From Styela clava (taxonomy: Eukaryota; Chordata; Ascidiacea; Stolidobranchia; Styelidae): DNA of 64,000 nt. The DNA lies in contig NC_135262.1 of NCBI RefSeq assembly GCF_964204865.1, positions 13,764,001 through 13,828,000 of the forward strand. The letters run 5' to 3'. Shown here piece after piece: positions 13,603 through 26,200 of this stretch; within the stretch, counting starts at the first letter, position 1, and the number at the start of each line of letters is the position of its first letter. The position numbers and the translations under genes were made by a program. The notes beneath the pieces were generated by a model. The model ran no database searches and had not been told where the DNA came from. It worked only from the letters and a program-made list of their open reading frames with translations.

Positions 13603-13960
13603 TCATCCAGTGTCGTTATAAAGTCCTGGTGGCAGCGTCGGTGGTGGAAAATTTGGCATAGGCGGACTGCTAGCTTCACCGCCTTCTTTAGTTATTTCCT
13701 GGACTCCAGGGGAGGGTATGTGAATGGGAGTATCTTCCACAGATTGGAGCCGCCGTCGTGCGATTGGCATAGGCCTGGGCCTCGCTCTTGGACTTGTTTT
13801 TTGCCGACTGAGCGAAGCTGATGCATCGGAAGCTCCCGGTAGAGATAGGCTGGAGGATGTATACTTCACAGAATTGGATCGTCTTGTTGCAACGGGTGGC
13901 TTCGGAATAGCAGGCGGGTCTCCAGTGGGACTTAACGCAGTGGAAGACGGCGCTTTCCAA
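13603..13960 (-). CDS. Duplicated, probably alternative last exon of the BAR-RhoGAP gene
   Basis: This open frame of 118 codons plus stop resembles the 17212-17710 last exon. Both have PPVA(S/T)(K/R)R, then a PRP-rich basic stretch (PRPRPMPIARRR here, PKPRPKPPVRKR there), then an acidic Gly/Glu stretch and a poly-Pro run (MPNFPPPTLPPGL here, MPDLPPPPLP there). The acceptor after AAAACAG at 13961 leaves one base to complete a codon, exactly the phase of the other last exon, so the exon ending at 17991 can join either. That isoform would have 668 residues. It ends LYNDTG, with no PDZ ligand. AATAAA on the minus strand at 13497-13502 lies about 100 nt past the stop. A second acceptor at 13981 is possible but would shift the phase. 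It could also be a decaying duplicate, though the frame is intact. Confidence 0.7.
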
Positions 13961-14635
13961 CTGTTTTCAAAATTATTCAACTGTTATACTAATCGTAACT
14001 ATGAAAAAAAAAGTTTGCCCGGGCGGGAATCGTGATTTGCGACTTTGATTCAAAAGTAATTTTGTAGCATAAAACAAGCATTCCAACAAAAAATATAACC
14101 TTCTTGCAAAGACTAGACTCATGCTAAACAAAAAGAATACAAATGAAAATTATTTTATTCTTTATTTTGAGCCATGATTTGGTATAATACAACTACTAAG
14201 TCCATCATAAATTTATCAGAGCCCCGCCATTCTATAAAATGTGTTTTCCTTGAGTAGATTTAAAATTGAAACAGAATTTGCCTATGTAATGCATTAGATT
14301 TATTGTTTTTCTCATCAACAGCCGATAGACGTAGACTGGACAATAGGGGAGACTGAGACAAATCAATGATGAACTATATATTGATCAATGTGCGAACTTA
14401 AGACACTATTTCAAAGGGCAGCATTGCACTCATGAATTGAAATAAAAAAATTCCCACATCAAGAAGAATATAACAAAGAAAGAAAATTTCATAATTTGCT
14501 AACCAAGACATGAGAAGAAATCAAAAATAGCAAAAAGCTTCATCTGTGGCCCAGGTTTGTGACAAAAAAGAAATTTCAGATGTTGCAAATGTGATAAAAA
14601 ATTGGAAATTGATTTTACATTAGAATGCTCTAAAT

Positions 14636-14971
14636 CAGCGTTTCCCAAACTGCGTTCTGCGAGCTTCTTCCGAGTGTTCCTTGCGACAGGGATCAAATTA
14701 CGACTAAATTGGTCGCTATGGCAATCTTGGACGTACTTCGGCGACTCTGGGTTGTAAATTTGTCTCCCAACTCTCCCCGATAACCGTTTAATATCGTTAA
14801 CCGATGGCCTGATTTTTAAATTGTTAAGTTTACAGCAAACATTTAAATTTTACCATGTGCAAAATTTTTTGGAAACAAACAATCAATTTTACCTTCTAAT
14901 TTCTTGGTGTTTCACGGGGCGAGATAAAAAGCGTGGGTGTTCCGGAGCAAATAAAAGTTTGAGAAACGCTG
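14636..14971. mobile_element. hAT-type MITE with perfect 8-bp duplication
   Basis: The ends are CAGCGTTTCCCAAACTGCG and the reversed CAGCGTTTCTCAAACTTTT. CTCTAAAT flanks both sides (14628-14635 and 14972-14979). It lies between the two candidate last exons of the RhoGAP gene. Confidence 0.9.
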
Positions 14972-15177
14972 CTCTAAATAATCACACAGACAATATGATA
15001 CAATAACAATGTTAAGAACATGCGCTACAAAATTTGAATAAAACCTGAAACGCATGATAAAAGATTTTAAAACTTAATACATAGTACCTCAAAAAAAAAA
15101 CGAAACAAATTTGAACATAGTTAGCTATGAAATATCGGTTATGCATTTAGTAATATAATAATAAAAAAAAAATTGCG

Positions 15178-15222
15178 CTCCTGAAGTATGTGCGCCATCT
15201 TGGTGCACATACTTCGGGAATA
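15178..15222. repeat. Solo palindromic MITE module
   Basis: The arms CCTGAAGTATGTGC and GCACATACTTCGGG surround GCCATCTTGGT. This is the same module as at 32541 and 45890. Confidence 0.75.
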
Positions 15223-17211
15223 CCAAAAAAAACTTGCAAGCAAAAATTAGAAAGAGATTAGTTGTGATGAAAGTATATGACAGTCATGATGAATGAAATG
15301 CATGGTATTCGATTTTATGAATCTTGTCGATCTTCTTCATTTAATTTAAACATTACCGGTATATACACAGAGACCGCAAAAAAATAGAGCGCAGGTCATT
15401 TGGAACATATTCCAGAGTGAACTTTTGTGCAAAACATCTTCCTACATTAGTAATTCGTTTGGGTACAAACATACACAAGTTGTACTGTTAGTTAAATTTT
15501 CTTCATTTTCGTAAAGACATTTTTGGGTCATATTTTTCTTGGGCCACGCTGTAATATAAATCATTCCCATTTATTCACACATGAATGCAACATTAAGAGA
15601 CATTGGAAGAAAAAGACGAATATCGGTAATGAAGAGCAAAAAATTATACACGTCTATGCAATCCTATTCAAGTGTTTGGCGGACCAGACGAAGTATGCTG
15701 AAATGCAAAATCAAAAATACAGTCACCAAGCAATAAGGAAAATGTACAAATGATTAAAATGCACTACCCTGAATATTGATAACAACAGTTCAATAACTTA
15801 TTCCCGGTTTATCACAAGGTCTAGTTGATCGCAATTTCATCAAAATTTAATATTGTTTATATTAAAATCTAAAAATGTTTGCTTAATATAATAATTGTTT
15901 TCAGAGACCACTAAGCATCTGTTATATCGAGATAAACCACATTTGACAAATTCATGTTAGTTACCAGTATACAAATGCTTTTGTTCATTGATTTTTAATG
16001 GGAAATAAGGATCATTCACTATCAATATAAATATATCCTATCTTCAAAGTAAATTCACAATTACAAAACGCTATTTAAAGAGCAAGTTGTAGCAGCCATG
16101 ATAATTATAATCAAGAGTGGAGGTGTTCAATATTTAGGCATTATAAGCTTTTAGCAATGAAGCTTTGAAGAGTATTATTTTTGAGGTGGATATCTTGACG
16201 GTACTCCCGTATGTTTACCAGGTTAGAGTTAGGCCACAATTTTATTCTGATTTTCCTTATTTTAGTTCTATTACGAGTTCAGGAACTGCATGTTTTAGCC
16301 AGGGGAATATACCCCATGCCCATAGGCTTCAGTCCCTTCACACAACTTATGTAAAATAGGCGAACAAAATTAGTTACCTCCATATTGGTACACATTTTTA
16401 TTGTGAGATGCAAAGCTATGCTTATGATGACAAAACCGGTGCAATACGATTAACAAAACTAATAGACCAAACAGTGGAACTATATCGTCGTACCTCACAT
16501 GTTTGATGATAAATATTTGGGAAATTACCGGAACAATATATAAGTACAGTGTCAATAACAAACAATACAATTAATAAAGGGAGAAGATCCAATGAAAGAA
16601 ATTATTATGAATATGGAATGACATATATACTAACAAACAGTGCAAGAAGTATATTTAATATTGATATTCATGATGGAAACGAAAAATAAAATGACTATCA
16701 AGAGGAATACCTATGTAATTTCAACTGAAAGTGTTTAAGAGCAGAAAAAACTTCAATATGGAGTTTTTTTGATTGAAAATGAGTAAAATTGTTGTTTAAA
16801 ACCACAATTTATAACATGATTATAATAGGATTATGTTGAATCATACATGATAATACTTAAACGCAAGTCCCAAAGAATATGAAACTATCATATTTTGAAG
16901 AAATACTTGTCGCTCTAATTTCAAAGGATGGATAAGAAGGCTAGTGTAGCCTTGTTGGCTTTGAAAAACTATTTACTAATATATAGCTCAATGACCGAAT
17001 TGTTAGTGATCTTAAACCTTTCGACAAACCTCAGGATCTAGATCCTGTGTATATTACAAACTGAATTGAATCTGTATACTGTATGAATAAAATGACAGGA
17101 TAGCAAGAAATATAATTTTCTTATTGAAATGATTCATGACTTCAGCCAAGTCATACCCATATATGGGGAAATCATTGATCCATAGCTCTTTCCATTATGA
17201 CATCATAATAA

Positions 17212-20200
17212 TCAAAGTTGAGTCACAATGCTTTCTTCCTCTTCATCACTATCTTCTGTTACAGAAGCAGTCACAACCAGAGCATTTGATAATTCTGACA
17301 TAAGACTGGGACCACCCATGCTGTCCAGTTCAGAAGGAAGTGGCGGGGGTGGTAAATCTGGCATGGCGGGACTCAACGGGCCAACAGGCTCATCCCCTTC
17401 AGCAGACTTCGGAGCAGCGTCAACTTCCTCTTCGGGAATAGGTGGGGGAGGATCATCGGGTGGGGGCAATTTTTCAGAATCTGATTTAGCGTGACTTTCT
17501 AGTACTGACGTCAAGTCGGGTCTTTTTCTTACTGGGGGTTTAGGTCTGGGTTTCGGATGGGGAGCAGGATCTGGGGCGTCTTGATTAGATGCGTCAGGTC
17601 TAGCGGGGGGAGGCATATTAGGTCTTTGTTTCATTGACATTCGTTTCGATGCGACCGGGGGTTTTTGTGACGCAGCACTTTGACCTGTTGTGACAGGTGT
17701 AGGCGAAGTCCTGCAGCATGAAAATAAAAAGAATCATGCAAAATAAAAAAAGTCCGGGAAAAAGAAATGCCAGCACAACACCACAAGAAAACAGAGAGGG
17801 ATAAAGATAAAGAGAATCTTACATGCAGAATAGAGCAGTTTATATATTGCCGGCAACAGCTACTAACTCTAATCAAAGATCAATTTCATTCCAACAAAAA
17901 TAATAGTATTCAGGAACTGGAGCTGAGAAAACAGTCGAGTCATGAAAATGACGGAAATGATAAAAGGTACGAAGAGTTGGGAAACCATACCTTGGGCCGG
18001 GTGGAGCAGGTGGGGCCTTCTTCTTTTTCGATTTTTGTAGAGTATTTGTGTTTTCTCCCTGATGCGGATGACTGAATGAAAAAATATAGCAAACTATTAT
18101 GGAATCAGCCTAACAATGGAAATAAAAATAGTAGGTACCCAAAATTTTAGTTCGTGCGACGCTAAATTATCAGTGAAAAACCTCACAGCGCACTAATAGA
18201 AACATGTAGGCCTAAAGAATAAAAGCAATGTGAACTTTTCTTCGTTAACTCTCTGCCTGATTTTTCATTGGAATAGTGAAAAAACAACTCATGTTCGCAA
18301 AACTTCTGCAGATAAAGAAACTGCAGCTCGCAAATTACAGCAACTAGTGTCTATCTCTATTGTTACGTAACAATTGCAGCAGACATTGTGTAACAGTAAG
18401 TAAACGACATACTAAGGTAAAAAAATAAAAAATTTATGATAAATACAATCTGGAAGATATTCAATCATATATTAGTTATGTTCAACACACCAAGTTTCAG
18501 GCGCACTTAGTAAATCGCTAGCGCGCCGCCCCTTTTGGAAACACCTTGTTTAACCATTTATAAGTCACTTTTTATGAATAAGTCTGGTAGCAACCACTGA
18601 CTTTATAGGTCTGATAGGATGTTGTCCACAATGCACAAAAATTTTGTAACCAATGATGACAATCGGAATCATAAAGTTTTAAAGAAAAAATTGTGATAAA
18701 ACAAGATATCAATGATATGATTGATATGGGGTAGTAGACTGCATCTAAAATTCCCCTACATGTGACTTGCAAATATAAACAATTTTAATAATCTAAAAGC
18801 GAAAACATAAGTTTCACCACCTATAAATTCTATTGTTAGCTTTAGGCATGACCCCATTTAGGACATTTTTTCATAATTTCAGTTTTGAGATTACTGAAAC
18901 TTATGGGTACAATCATACACAAACAGAAGTTAAAGTATTAAAGAAATAATTTCCATTTTTTGAAAAAGTGATTGAGAAATTTATTGGTCCTGTTTTTTTG
19001 GTCCACCCAGTATTTAAAGTTATACTCACTGGTTTAAGACAACATTGGCATCAGAAGATGAATTCCTAGAATGCGAAGGTGATTTTGCTGCTTGTGGGTG
19101 ACTGTGGTTGTTTGTTCCAGTGTTAGATGACGATGATGAAGTAGTAGATGGTTCACCTGCTGATCCCGAACTGGGAGTTCTACCATGACCTGAATTTTTC
19201 TCCGCTAGATGAGCAGGCAGTGGAGGTATTTTGAATTCTGGCTCTGAAGGGTAATTGCAAATAAACAATTAGTTGTGAGGAATGAAAAACAACTCAAGTT
19301 TCACAATAGCCACTCAATTAAATTTTTATAAGATGTTATAATATTTCACAATTTTTAAATGAGAGTTGGGATTTGAGTAGATTTTCAAGAAACAAAATTT
19401 TTTTTAGACGAGAGTCATGATTTGAGTAGATTTTTGAGAAACAAAAAAACAAAATTTTTAGACAAGAATCGGGATTTGAGTAGACTTTCAAGAAACAAAA
19501 AAACAAATTTTTAGACGAGAGTCAGGAGTTGAGTAGATTTTCGAGAAACAATAACACAAAATTTTTAGACAAGAATCGGGATTTGAGGAGATTTTTGAGA
19601 AAACAACAAAACAAATAAGTAAAAATGTAGACACATTCCAAAAAATAAAATCAGAAAAAATTAAACATGCCATGGAATAGCTCAGAAATATCTTGAACCA
19701 ATATCATTTGAAATTTACTAAAAATGTACAAAATAGTTCACAAATTGACTGTTTCGATATCAGTACTTTGTACAAACAGAGCTCCTGTACATTTAGTAAA
19801 GACATGTTTTATACTAACAAATTAATAGAAAAAAAACAGCTCATAAACGTACCTCCAGGAAAGAAGTAATCCACATAAGTTATCATGCATTCAATTATCC
19901 CAGCAACAGAATTTGAAACCATCATATTTGCCCTAGAAATATGAAGTGTTGGATGACACAAGCAGATCGAGTAAGAAAAAAAATTTGCAAAAAGGATACC
20001 AGAAAAGCTTAGAATACCGACAAAACTCAATCAAATTCAACGTGATTAAATAAACAGAACAAGCGCAGGTCATTTGAACATAACTTTCGTGCAAAGCTTT
20101 CTAGATTACTGAAACTTTTACTGACTTTTGGTGAATTTTCTTCATTTTTATAGAAATAATAATAATAAGAAATCTATTGGTTGTCATTTTTGGGCCACAC

Positions 20201-23200
20201 TGCACAACAACCTGCACTCTTTGTACCAGTCTAGTACAGTGGTTCTCAAACTTTTCAAGTCGCATCCCTTTTTTCGAATTTGTCGAGTCTCACGTCCCAC
20301 CTCTAGCTAATAATAAGCTACAAATAACGGATAGAAAGGCGAGAATATGTTTTATTCAAAAAACATGTTGAGAATATGTGGATGGATGTAAATACCCAAA
20401 ACAAGGCAGGCAAGATCAAATCTAACAAATATTTTTATTTTTAATTAGCTTCAAGTCCCCTCAAAAAATTGTCTACGCCTCCCTTGTGGTGCGCGCCCCA
20501 CCATTTAAAAATCACTGGTCCAGTTAACTTTGAGGCAAGTTGTGGTTGTGACATAGAACCATAAGACTTACATTGAGAGCGCTGAATCTTTTTCTAAGCA
20601 TTGTTTACTATTCCTGTCACAAATTTTCCTAAACTAATGTCTTTAACTAGGTACTTACGTAATGTCGTCATTAGGAGCCCATAATAAATTAGGAGAGAGT
20701 ACGAGAGCAATATTGCCTGCACTCATTTTATTATGTTCTTGACGATCAGAAAGAACTCTACAAAATTTGATGAGATATCTGTAACAAAAAGCAAGTCTTG
20801 GAATTTTTTCAAACAGGAAACAAAAAACTTATGAGCCATTTAGTGGAGTCTGTTTGAATTATGACTGAGCAACAAATTTATTTAATACCTCGCCTTCAAC
20901 CAGCCCGAGCGAAAGTGAACTTTGCATGTATGATGCTCAGAAAACCACTTGAAATCAATTAACAAATTCAATAATTTTATATTCTAAAAAAAACTATTTG
21001 ACAACAAATAATAAATAATGTTCGACATAGGAGTGATTAATTATTTAAAGCAGGGGTGTGCAACCTGCGGGCCAAATGCGTCCCACAAAGAAGAAATGTG
21101 CGGCCCGCGAAACAAGTTTTCAATTCAGTTTAATCTGGTATGTGCGAGTAATTCCAAGCCTATATCCGAGTCTAATTTTGAACTATGCTCATGGGCATGG
21201 CGTTACAATGCCCTGACATGACAGCTAGCTTGCGCGAAGCGAAATCTTACTAGGAAGCCTATGTTAAAAAAGGTTCTGACGTTTCACCCAGTTATTTGTA
21301 TTTGGCCCTACTGTATTAAAGGTTGCACACCTCTGATTTAAAGTGGTGATGTAGCATGACAAGAGGATAACAAGTATGTATGTTATAAGACATATTTTCA
21401 CTTGGCGAGTTTCACACATAAAATCCATACTAGGAAATTTAGATAGATTTGCTGTATATCATGAATAACACTGCAGCAAATTAGGTCAATAGGAATTATT
21501 CACGGGTGACCTGAATTTCACAGTAATTTGGATTATTTATTTTGGAACATTTTGCCATTTATGATTCAATCTTATCAGAACAAGATTAACAAATTTTCGT
21601 CTTGAAATGCCCTCCCGTCTTGAAATGCCCTCCCGTGAGAGGGATTGACATACCTTAGATTAGCTTTATTCTCTGGTGGCATTCTATCAATCAATGTCCA
21701 GATTTCACGAAGTTTTGTGTCATTGTCTGATATGCTGCAACAGAATAACAAACATTAATCAAAGAAAGGGCCACAAACTAAATAACAATATAGAAAAACA
21801 TTGGTTATGAACTGGAAATAGGTAGAAATATGATGTGTAGCATTGTAGAATAGTAATTACAACCAAATGTAAAGAATAATAATTCAGAAGCAACTTGAAT
21901 TGTTACATTTCCATGATTAGTAAAAAAGGCAAAACTCTTCAATTATAAAGTATAGTCATATTTATTCCTACAAAAAGCATCCTTGCATTATATACATACG
22001 GATCCGCCAGCGCAAATGCATATTTTAAAGAAAGGGAGTTGGCTTGCTTAACGCAACTGATAGTTACGTTAGCTTTTTCGCTGTTTTCACAATAGACTTC
22101 GGACACAGCGACTATTGCTACAAAGGCATCTATCTATAAGTATCACAAAAAAAGACTCAATGTTTTGAAAAATTAGTCTGAAAGAAATATGACATCATCA
22201 CATTAATGCACTAGCGGATCATCATCATGGATGCACTAGTAGAAGGTAAGGTAGTTAAACTCGTATAACCACAACTAATAGTCAAATATTCATAAGTTTT
22301 AAAACTTATGAAAAAAGTGCTAGTACGGTAAGTTTGAGAACTCCAAGCACACAATTTATACACGACCTCAAAAGCATTTGTACCTTGTTACGGCCAACCA
22401 GTCATTATATAAAGCTTGAGTAAGCAATGGATCTGGTAATTCTCGTAAATATTGCTTGAGAGTTCCAGCAACTGCGTGGATATCATCCTGTGCATCGTAA
22501 TCAGCCATGTGAGTGACGCCTGCATCTGCCAACGCACGAAATTTCTTTAGTTTAGCAGCACCTCCAGCAATACGAAACAACCCCTGAACACAAGGAATTA
22601 TTGACATTTTACAAAAATCGTTGATCAATATTGAAATGTAAGAAAGTAATCTTCGTATGTAAAATTTGACTCAGATGAGAAGTCTTCTTGTTATTAAAAC
22701 AGGGATTATAATGTCGTTATATTCAGATAGCAATAATTCGATATAGCTCATAAAGACCAGTGGTGAAAGAAAGTTCTTTATATCTTTTTAACAATAATTT
22801 GATATAACGCATAAATACCAGTACACCCTAGACAAGGGGTGGGCAAGGTTTTTGGACCGAGGGCCGAAAACTTTGGCCAACTAGACTGGCGGGCCATGTA
22901 AGTGTAATGCAAAAAGTTACATTTTATGAACAATATTTACAGTGTTACAAAAGCAAATAAGGAAAACAATAACCCTTGTGCCCAAAATAAATTTAATCGC
23001 ATTTAATCTACATAAATTTCTTCGCTATTTTTTAAGCTGAAAAATCAAAATTTGGTTTTAGTTTGGTTGTGGCAGCATCAGGTGGTCCAGATTGAATTAT
23101 CCAACAGGCCCATCTGTGGGCCGTAGTTTGCCCGTCAGCTCTAGACCTTGTTTCTCTTTTAAAAATGACGCTCTGATACAGACACTATGTTATGAAGAAA

Positions 23201-26200
23201 AAAGTTATCTAGTTTTATACAAATAAGCATGACAATACCACAGTAAAATACTTGCTGACAACATACCATTGTGGTCATAAAATCCGTTATTTATGAATCA
23301 TTAACTACAGTACATTGAGAGAATGGTAGCTGAACGGATATTACACAATCAAGCTTGAGAAATACTTGATCACACAATTCCCATGGTATAAACCCGAGAT
23401 TAATTTACAAATATCACCGAAATTGTAGTTTCGCTAATGAGAATAAATTTTGACACGATTCAGACCTGTAGATATCTTAGACTCAAGAAGACAAAAAGAT
23501 GAAAATTTTCGTGAACTAATCTTAAAATCCAGAATTCATTATATCAAATATCACTATTTTCAAATGAAATTGAAATGCCTAAGATTTGTATATGATATCC
23601 TCGCTACATACCTCCTCATATACACCAATCTCCAAAAGACAAGATATACAAGCTTCTATTGGCATTGCAATCTCACGTTCTGATACTCTTAAATGCTCGA
23701 CCAGCGAGGTTCCGTAAGAAGAATGAACGCAAGCATTTGCTGAAATCAGAATAAATCATTTCCATTTATATCATTGCCAACTACGGAACAAGATAAATCA
23801 TGACAATTTATTAAGCTGGAAGTGGGCAGTCTGGTGGTTGAAAAAGCTTGACTTAGCTATGATGGTATCATAGGTTAAAATCTTGGGTTCAAATCCCATA
23901 CCCACCACATCACCCAAAAGGCAAGATATCGAGTAGGCAAGGCCAAACCTAGAAGTTTAAGATGCCTCCAAACTATAACAGTAGCTTAACTAGCCATGTT
24001 GTGCTAGCAAAAGACATATAAATATGTGGTATAAAAATATACTAAGCACAGGCAGAAAATTTTGAAGCTATGGTAGAAACACACACCAGGGATATTCAAT
24101 CTTTCACCTGTTAATTTGGCCCAGGTAATAAAAAAATAATGCTAACCCCCAGAAAGCTAAAACCAAATTAGGTGTTATTAATATTATTATAAACCAAAGG
24201 TCACCAATTTGAAATTGCATTACAAAGGATAGTAGAAAAAGTACTTATTTCAAACACTCAAGCAGTAGGCTATAAAAGTTGTGCCTGTTTTTTGCAAATA
24301 TTTTTCCCTATTCCAGCAGTGTTATAGAGACGTGTCATAAATCATGCTCTACATTAAAATCAAATATACATAGAAACTCAACGGCCATCAAAGTACACAA
24401 ATCGACAACCATGATATGTATAATAAAGAATGTTCGGAATACACGCCAAAAATAGGGTGATTGGACAACTAAGCATTGTAAATTAATTTTATATTTCAAA
24501 TTTTCGCATTTTGAAATAATGCGAATAATCAGTCAGTTTAAAGTTCCTAAAACCATGGTCACAAATGTTATTTTAATATTTTTGGATGTGATGATGCAAA
24601 TCTGAAGATAGTGTAAAACCTTTCAACTCCTTATGCAGTTTCCTGCTGAAAATCTTAAAATACTAAATAATTCAGATGAGGATAATTCTAAACTGGCTCG
24701 ATAATTAAGATACCCTATATAAAGTTGTGAAATAGAAAAATAGAGTGATAGAAGTTTTGAAATTAGGAGTTTTCATAAACTATACCTTGTGCAGCTTTTA
24801 AATCTGGTTCCAAACGTTCAAGATGAGCTACACATTTCCTGTGATATTCAAGCTCTTTGGAAACATACTGAAAAAAAAGAAAGGAATAATTAGGATGAGA
24901 TTTTAGATAATGCATGAAATTTCTTAAACGTATTCAAGGTATAAATTGCAAAACAAAGAATTTAATAAGATTTTCCAAAAAGTTTTGAACCACTTCAGCA
25001 GAGTTTTATTGATGATAAAAATAATAATTCATTTAGAGGTGAAAAAGTAACGAAACAATGTATTGGAATAATAATATTCCAGTTTTAAAGATATTTTATT
25101 TAACAGAATCTATGACTAATTGCAAAAGTCGCTTGTTTAAATTTTAATACCAATTTCCATTGGTAAATATATATAAATATATTGATTACCGTAAATACTA
25201 CTTGCGAATTTTTGATGAAACACTCATTCAATATGGGAAGTCTATAAACTATGACATCATCAATCAAAATAAAATTGAAATGGAACATATCTCTAAATTA
25301 TAGATAATCAGGCATGGTCAAGTAATAATAAAAATAATTGGATGTTTTGACAAAAACAATAAATATAAAGTGACTCACGTCAGTCATATGTTGAGCGAAA
25401 ATTCCTTCTTTGGAAAGAAATTCGAATAGCTCTGTGATAAGTTGATCCTGATCAGAAATTGAAAAATAAGTCCATATCAAAAGGTTCAACACTGGACTTC
25501 GTACTAATTATTAAGAGTAAGTTTATCATTTTAAATTTACTCATTGAACTTGTGAATAAATAATTTTATTTATATACATACCAAAAACAAAAGATCAAAA
25601 ACATGATTATTGTATGGTATTATTTGTAAAGCCATATTGCTCTATCATCGTGCATAAGAAATGCAAATAAAATTTTTAGCCAGGAATGGCTGACTTTTAT
25701 GTCAAAAGATATCAGAAGCAATAAATCATAGTTACTTTATTATTGATTCAATCAGAATTTATTTTACCTCCCAAGATGTATTACTGTTATAGGAAATCGA
25801 TAAGAAGCGTTCTTTTTATTTCAAATTTGAATATTTATTTTATTCAAGAGCGAAATCTTATATATATACCTACCAGAAAACCAGAGCTGTGGAATCAGGG
25901 AAAATATGCAATCAACTTTAAATTACCGATCCCGAGCCCTGACCCCAGGTCAAAGTTTGAACCTTCTATAATAACAGACTGTTAAAAATTTTGACTCGTA
26001 TTATTATCATCAGAGGTCTGAAATTCCTACTCTGACCAGGGGAATTTGAAATTACGACTCTGGCTATGACTCCAATGAAAATATTTCCAGACCACTACAG
26101 AAAACAGTCACATTTTTCATTCAAGATTTGCAACAGCAGCTTCTAACCATGTTAATTAATTGGGTATCCAAGTTGCATTTTAAAAACTCAGATAATTCAA

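Noticed and set aside
13724..14035. 103-codon plus-strand frame with a hydrophobic start
   Set aside because: Antisense shadow of the distal RhoGAP exon.
17228..17494. 88-codon plus-strand frame rich in Ser and Gly
   Set aside because: It is the antisense shadow of the Pro-rich last exon of the RhoGAP gene.
23822..23920. A functional tRNA gene
   Set aside because: The A- and B-box-like pieces are present but no full cloverleaf with paired acceptor stem can be drawn.
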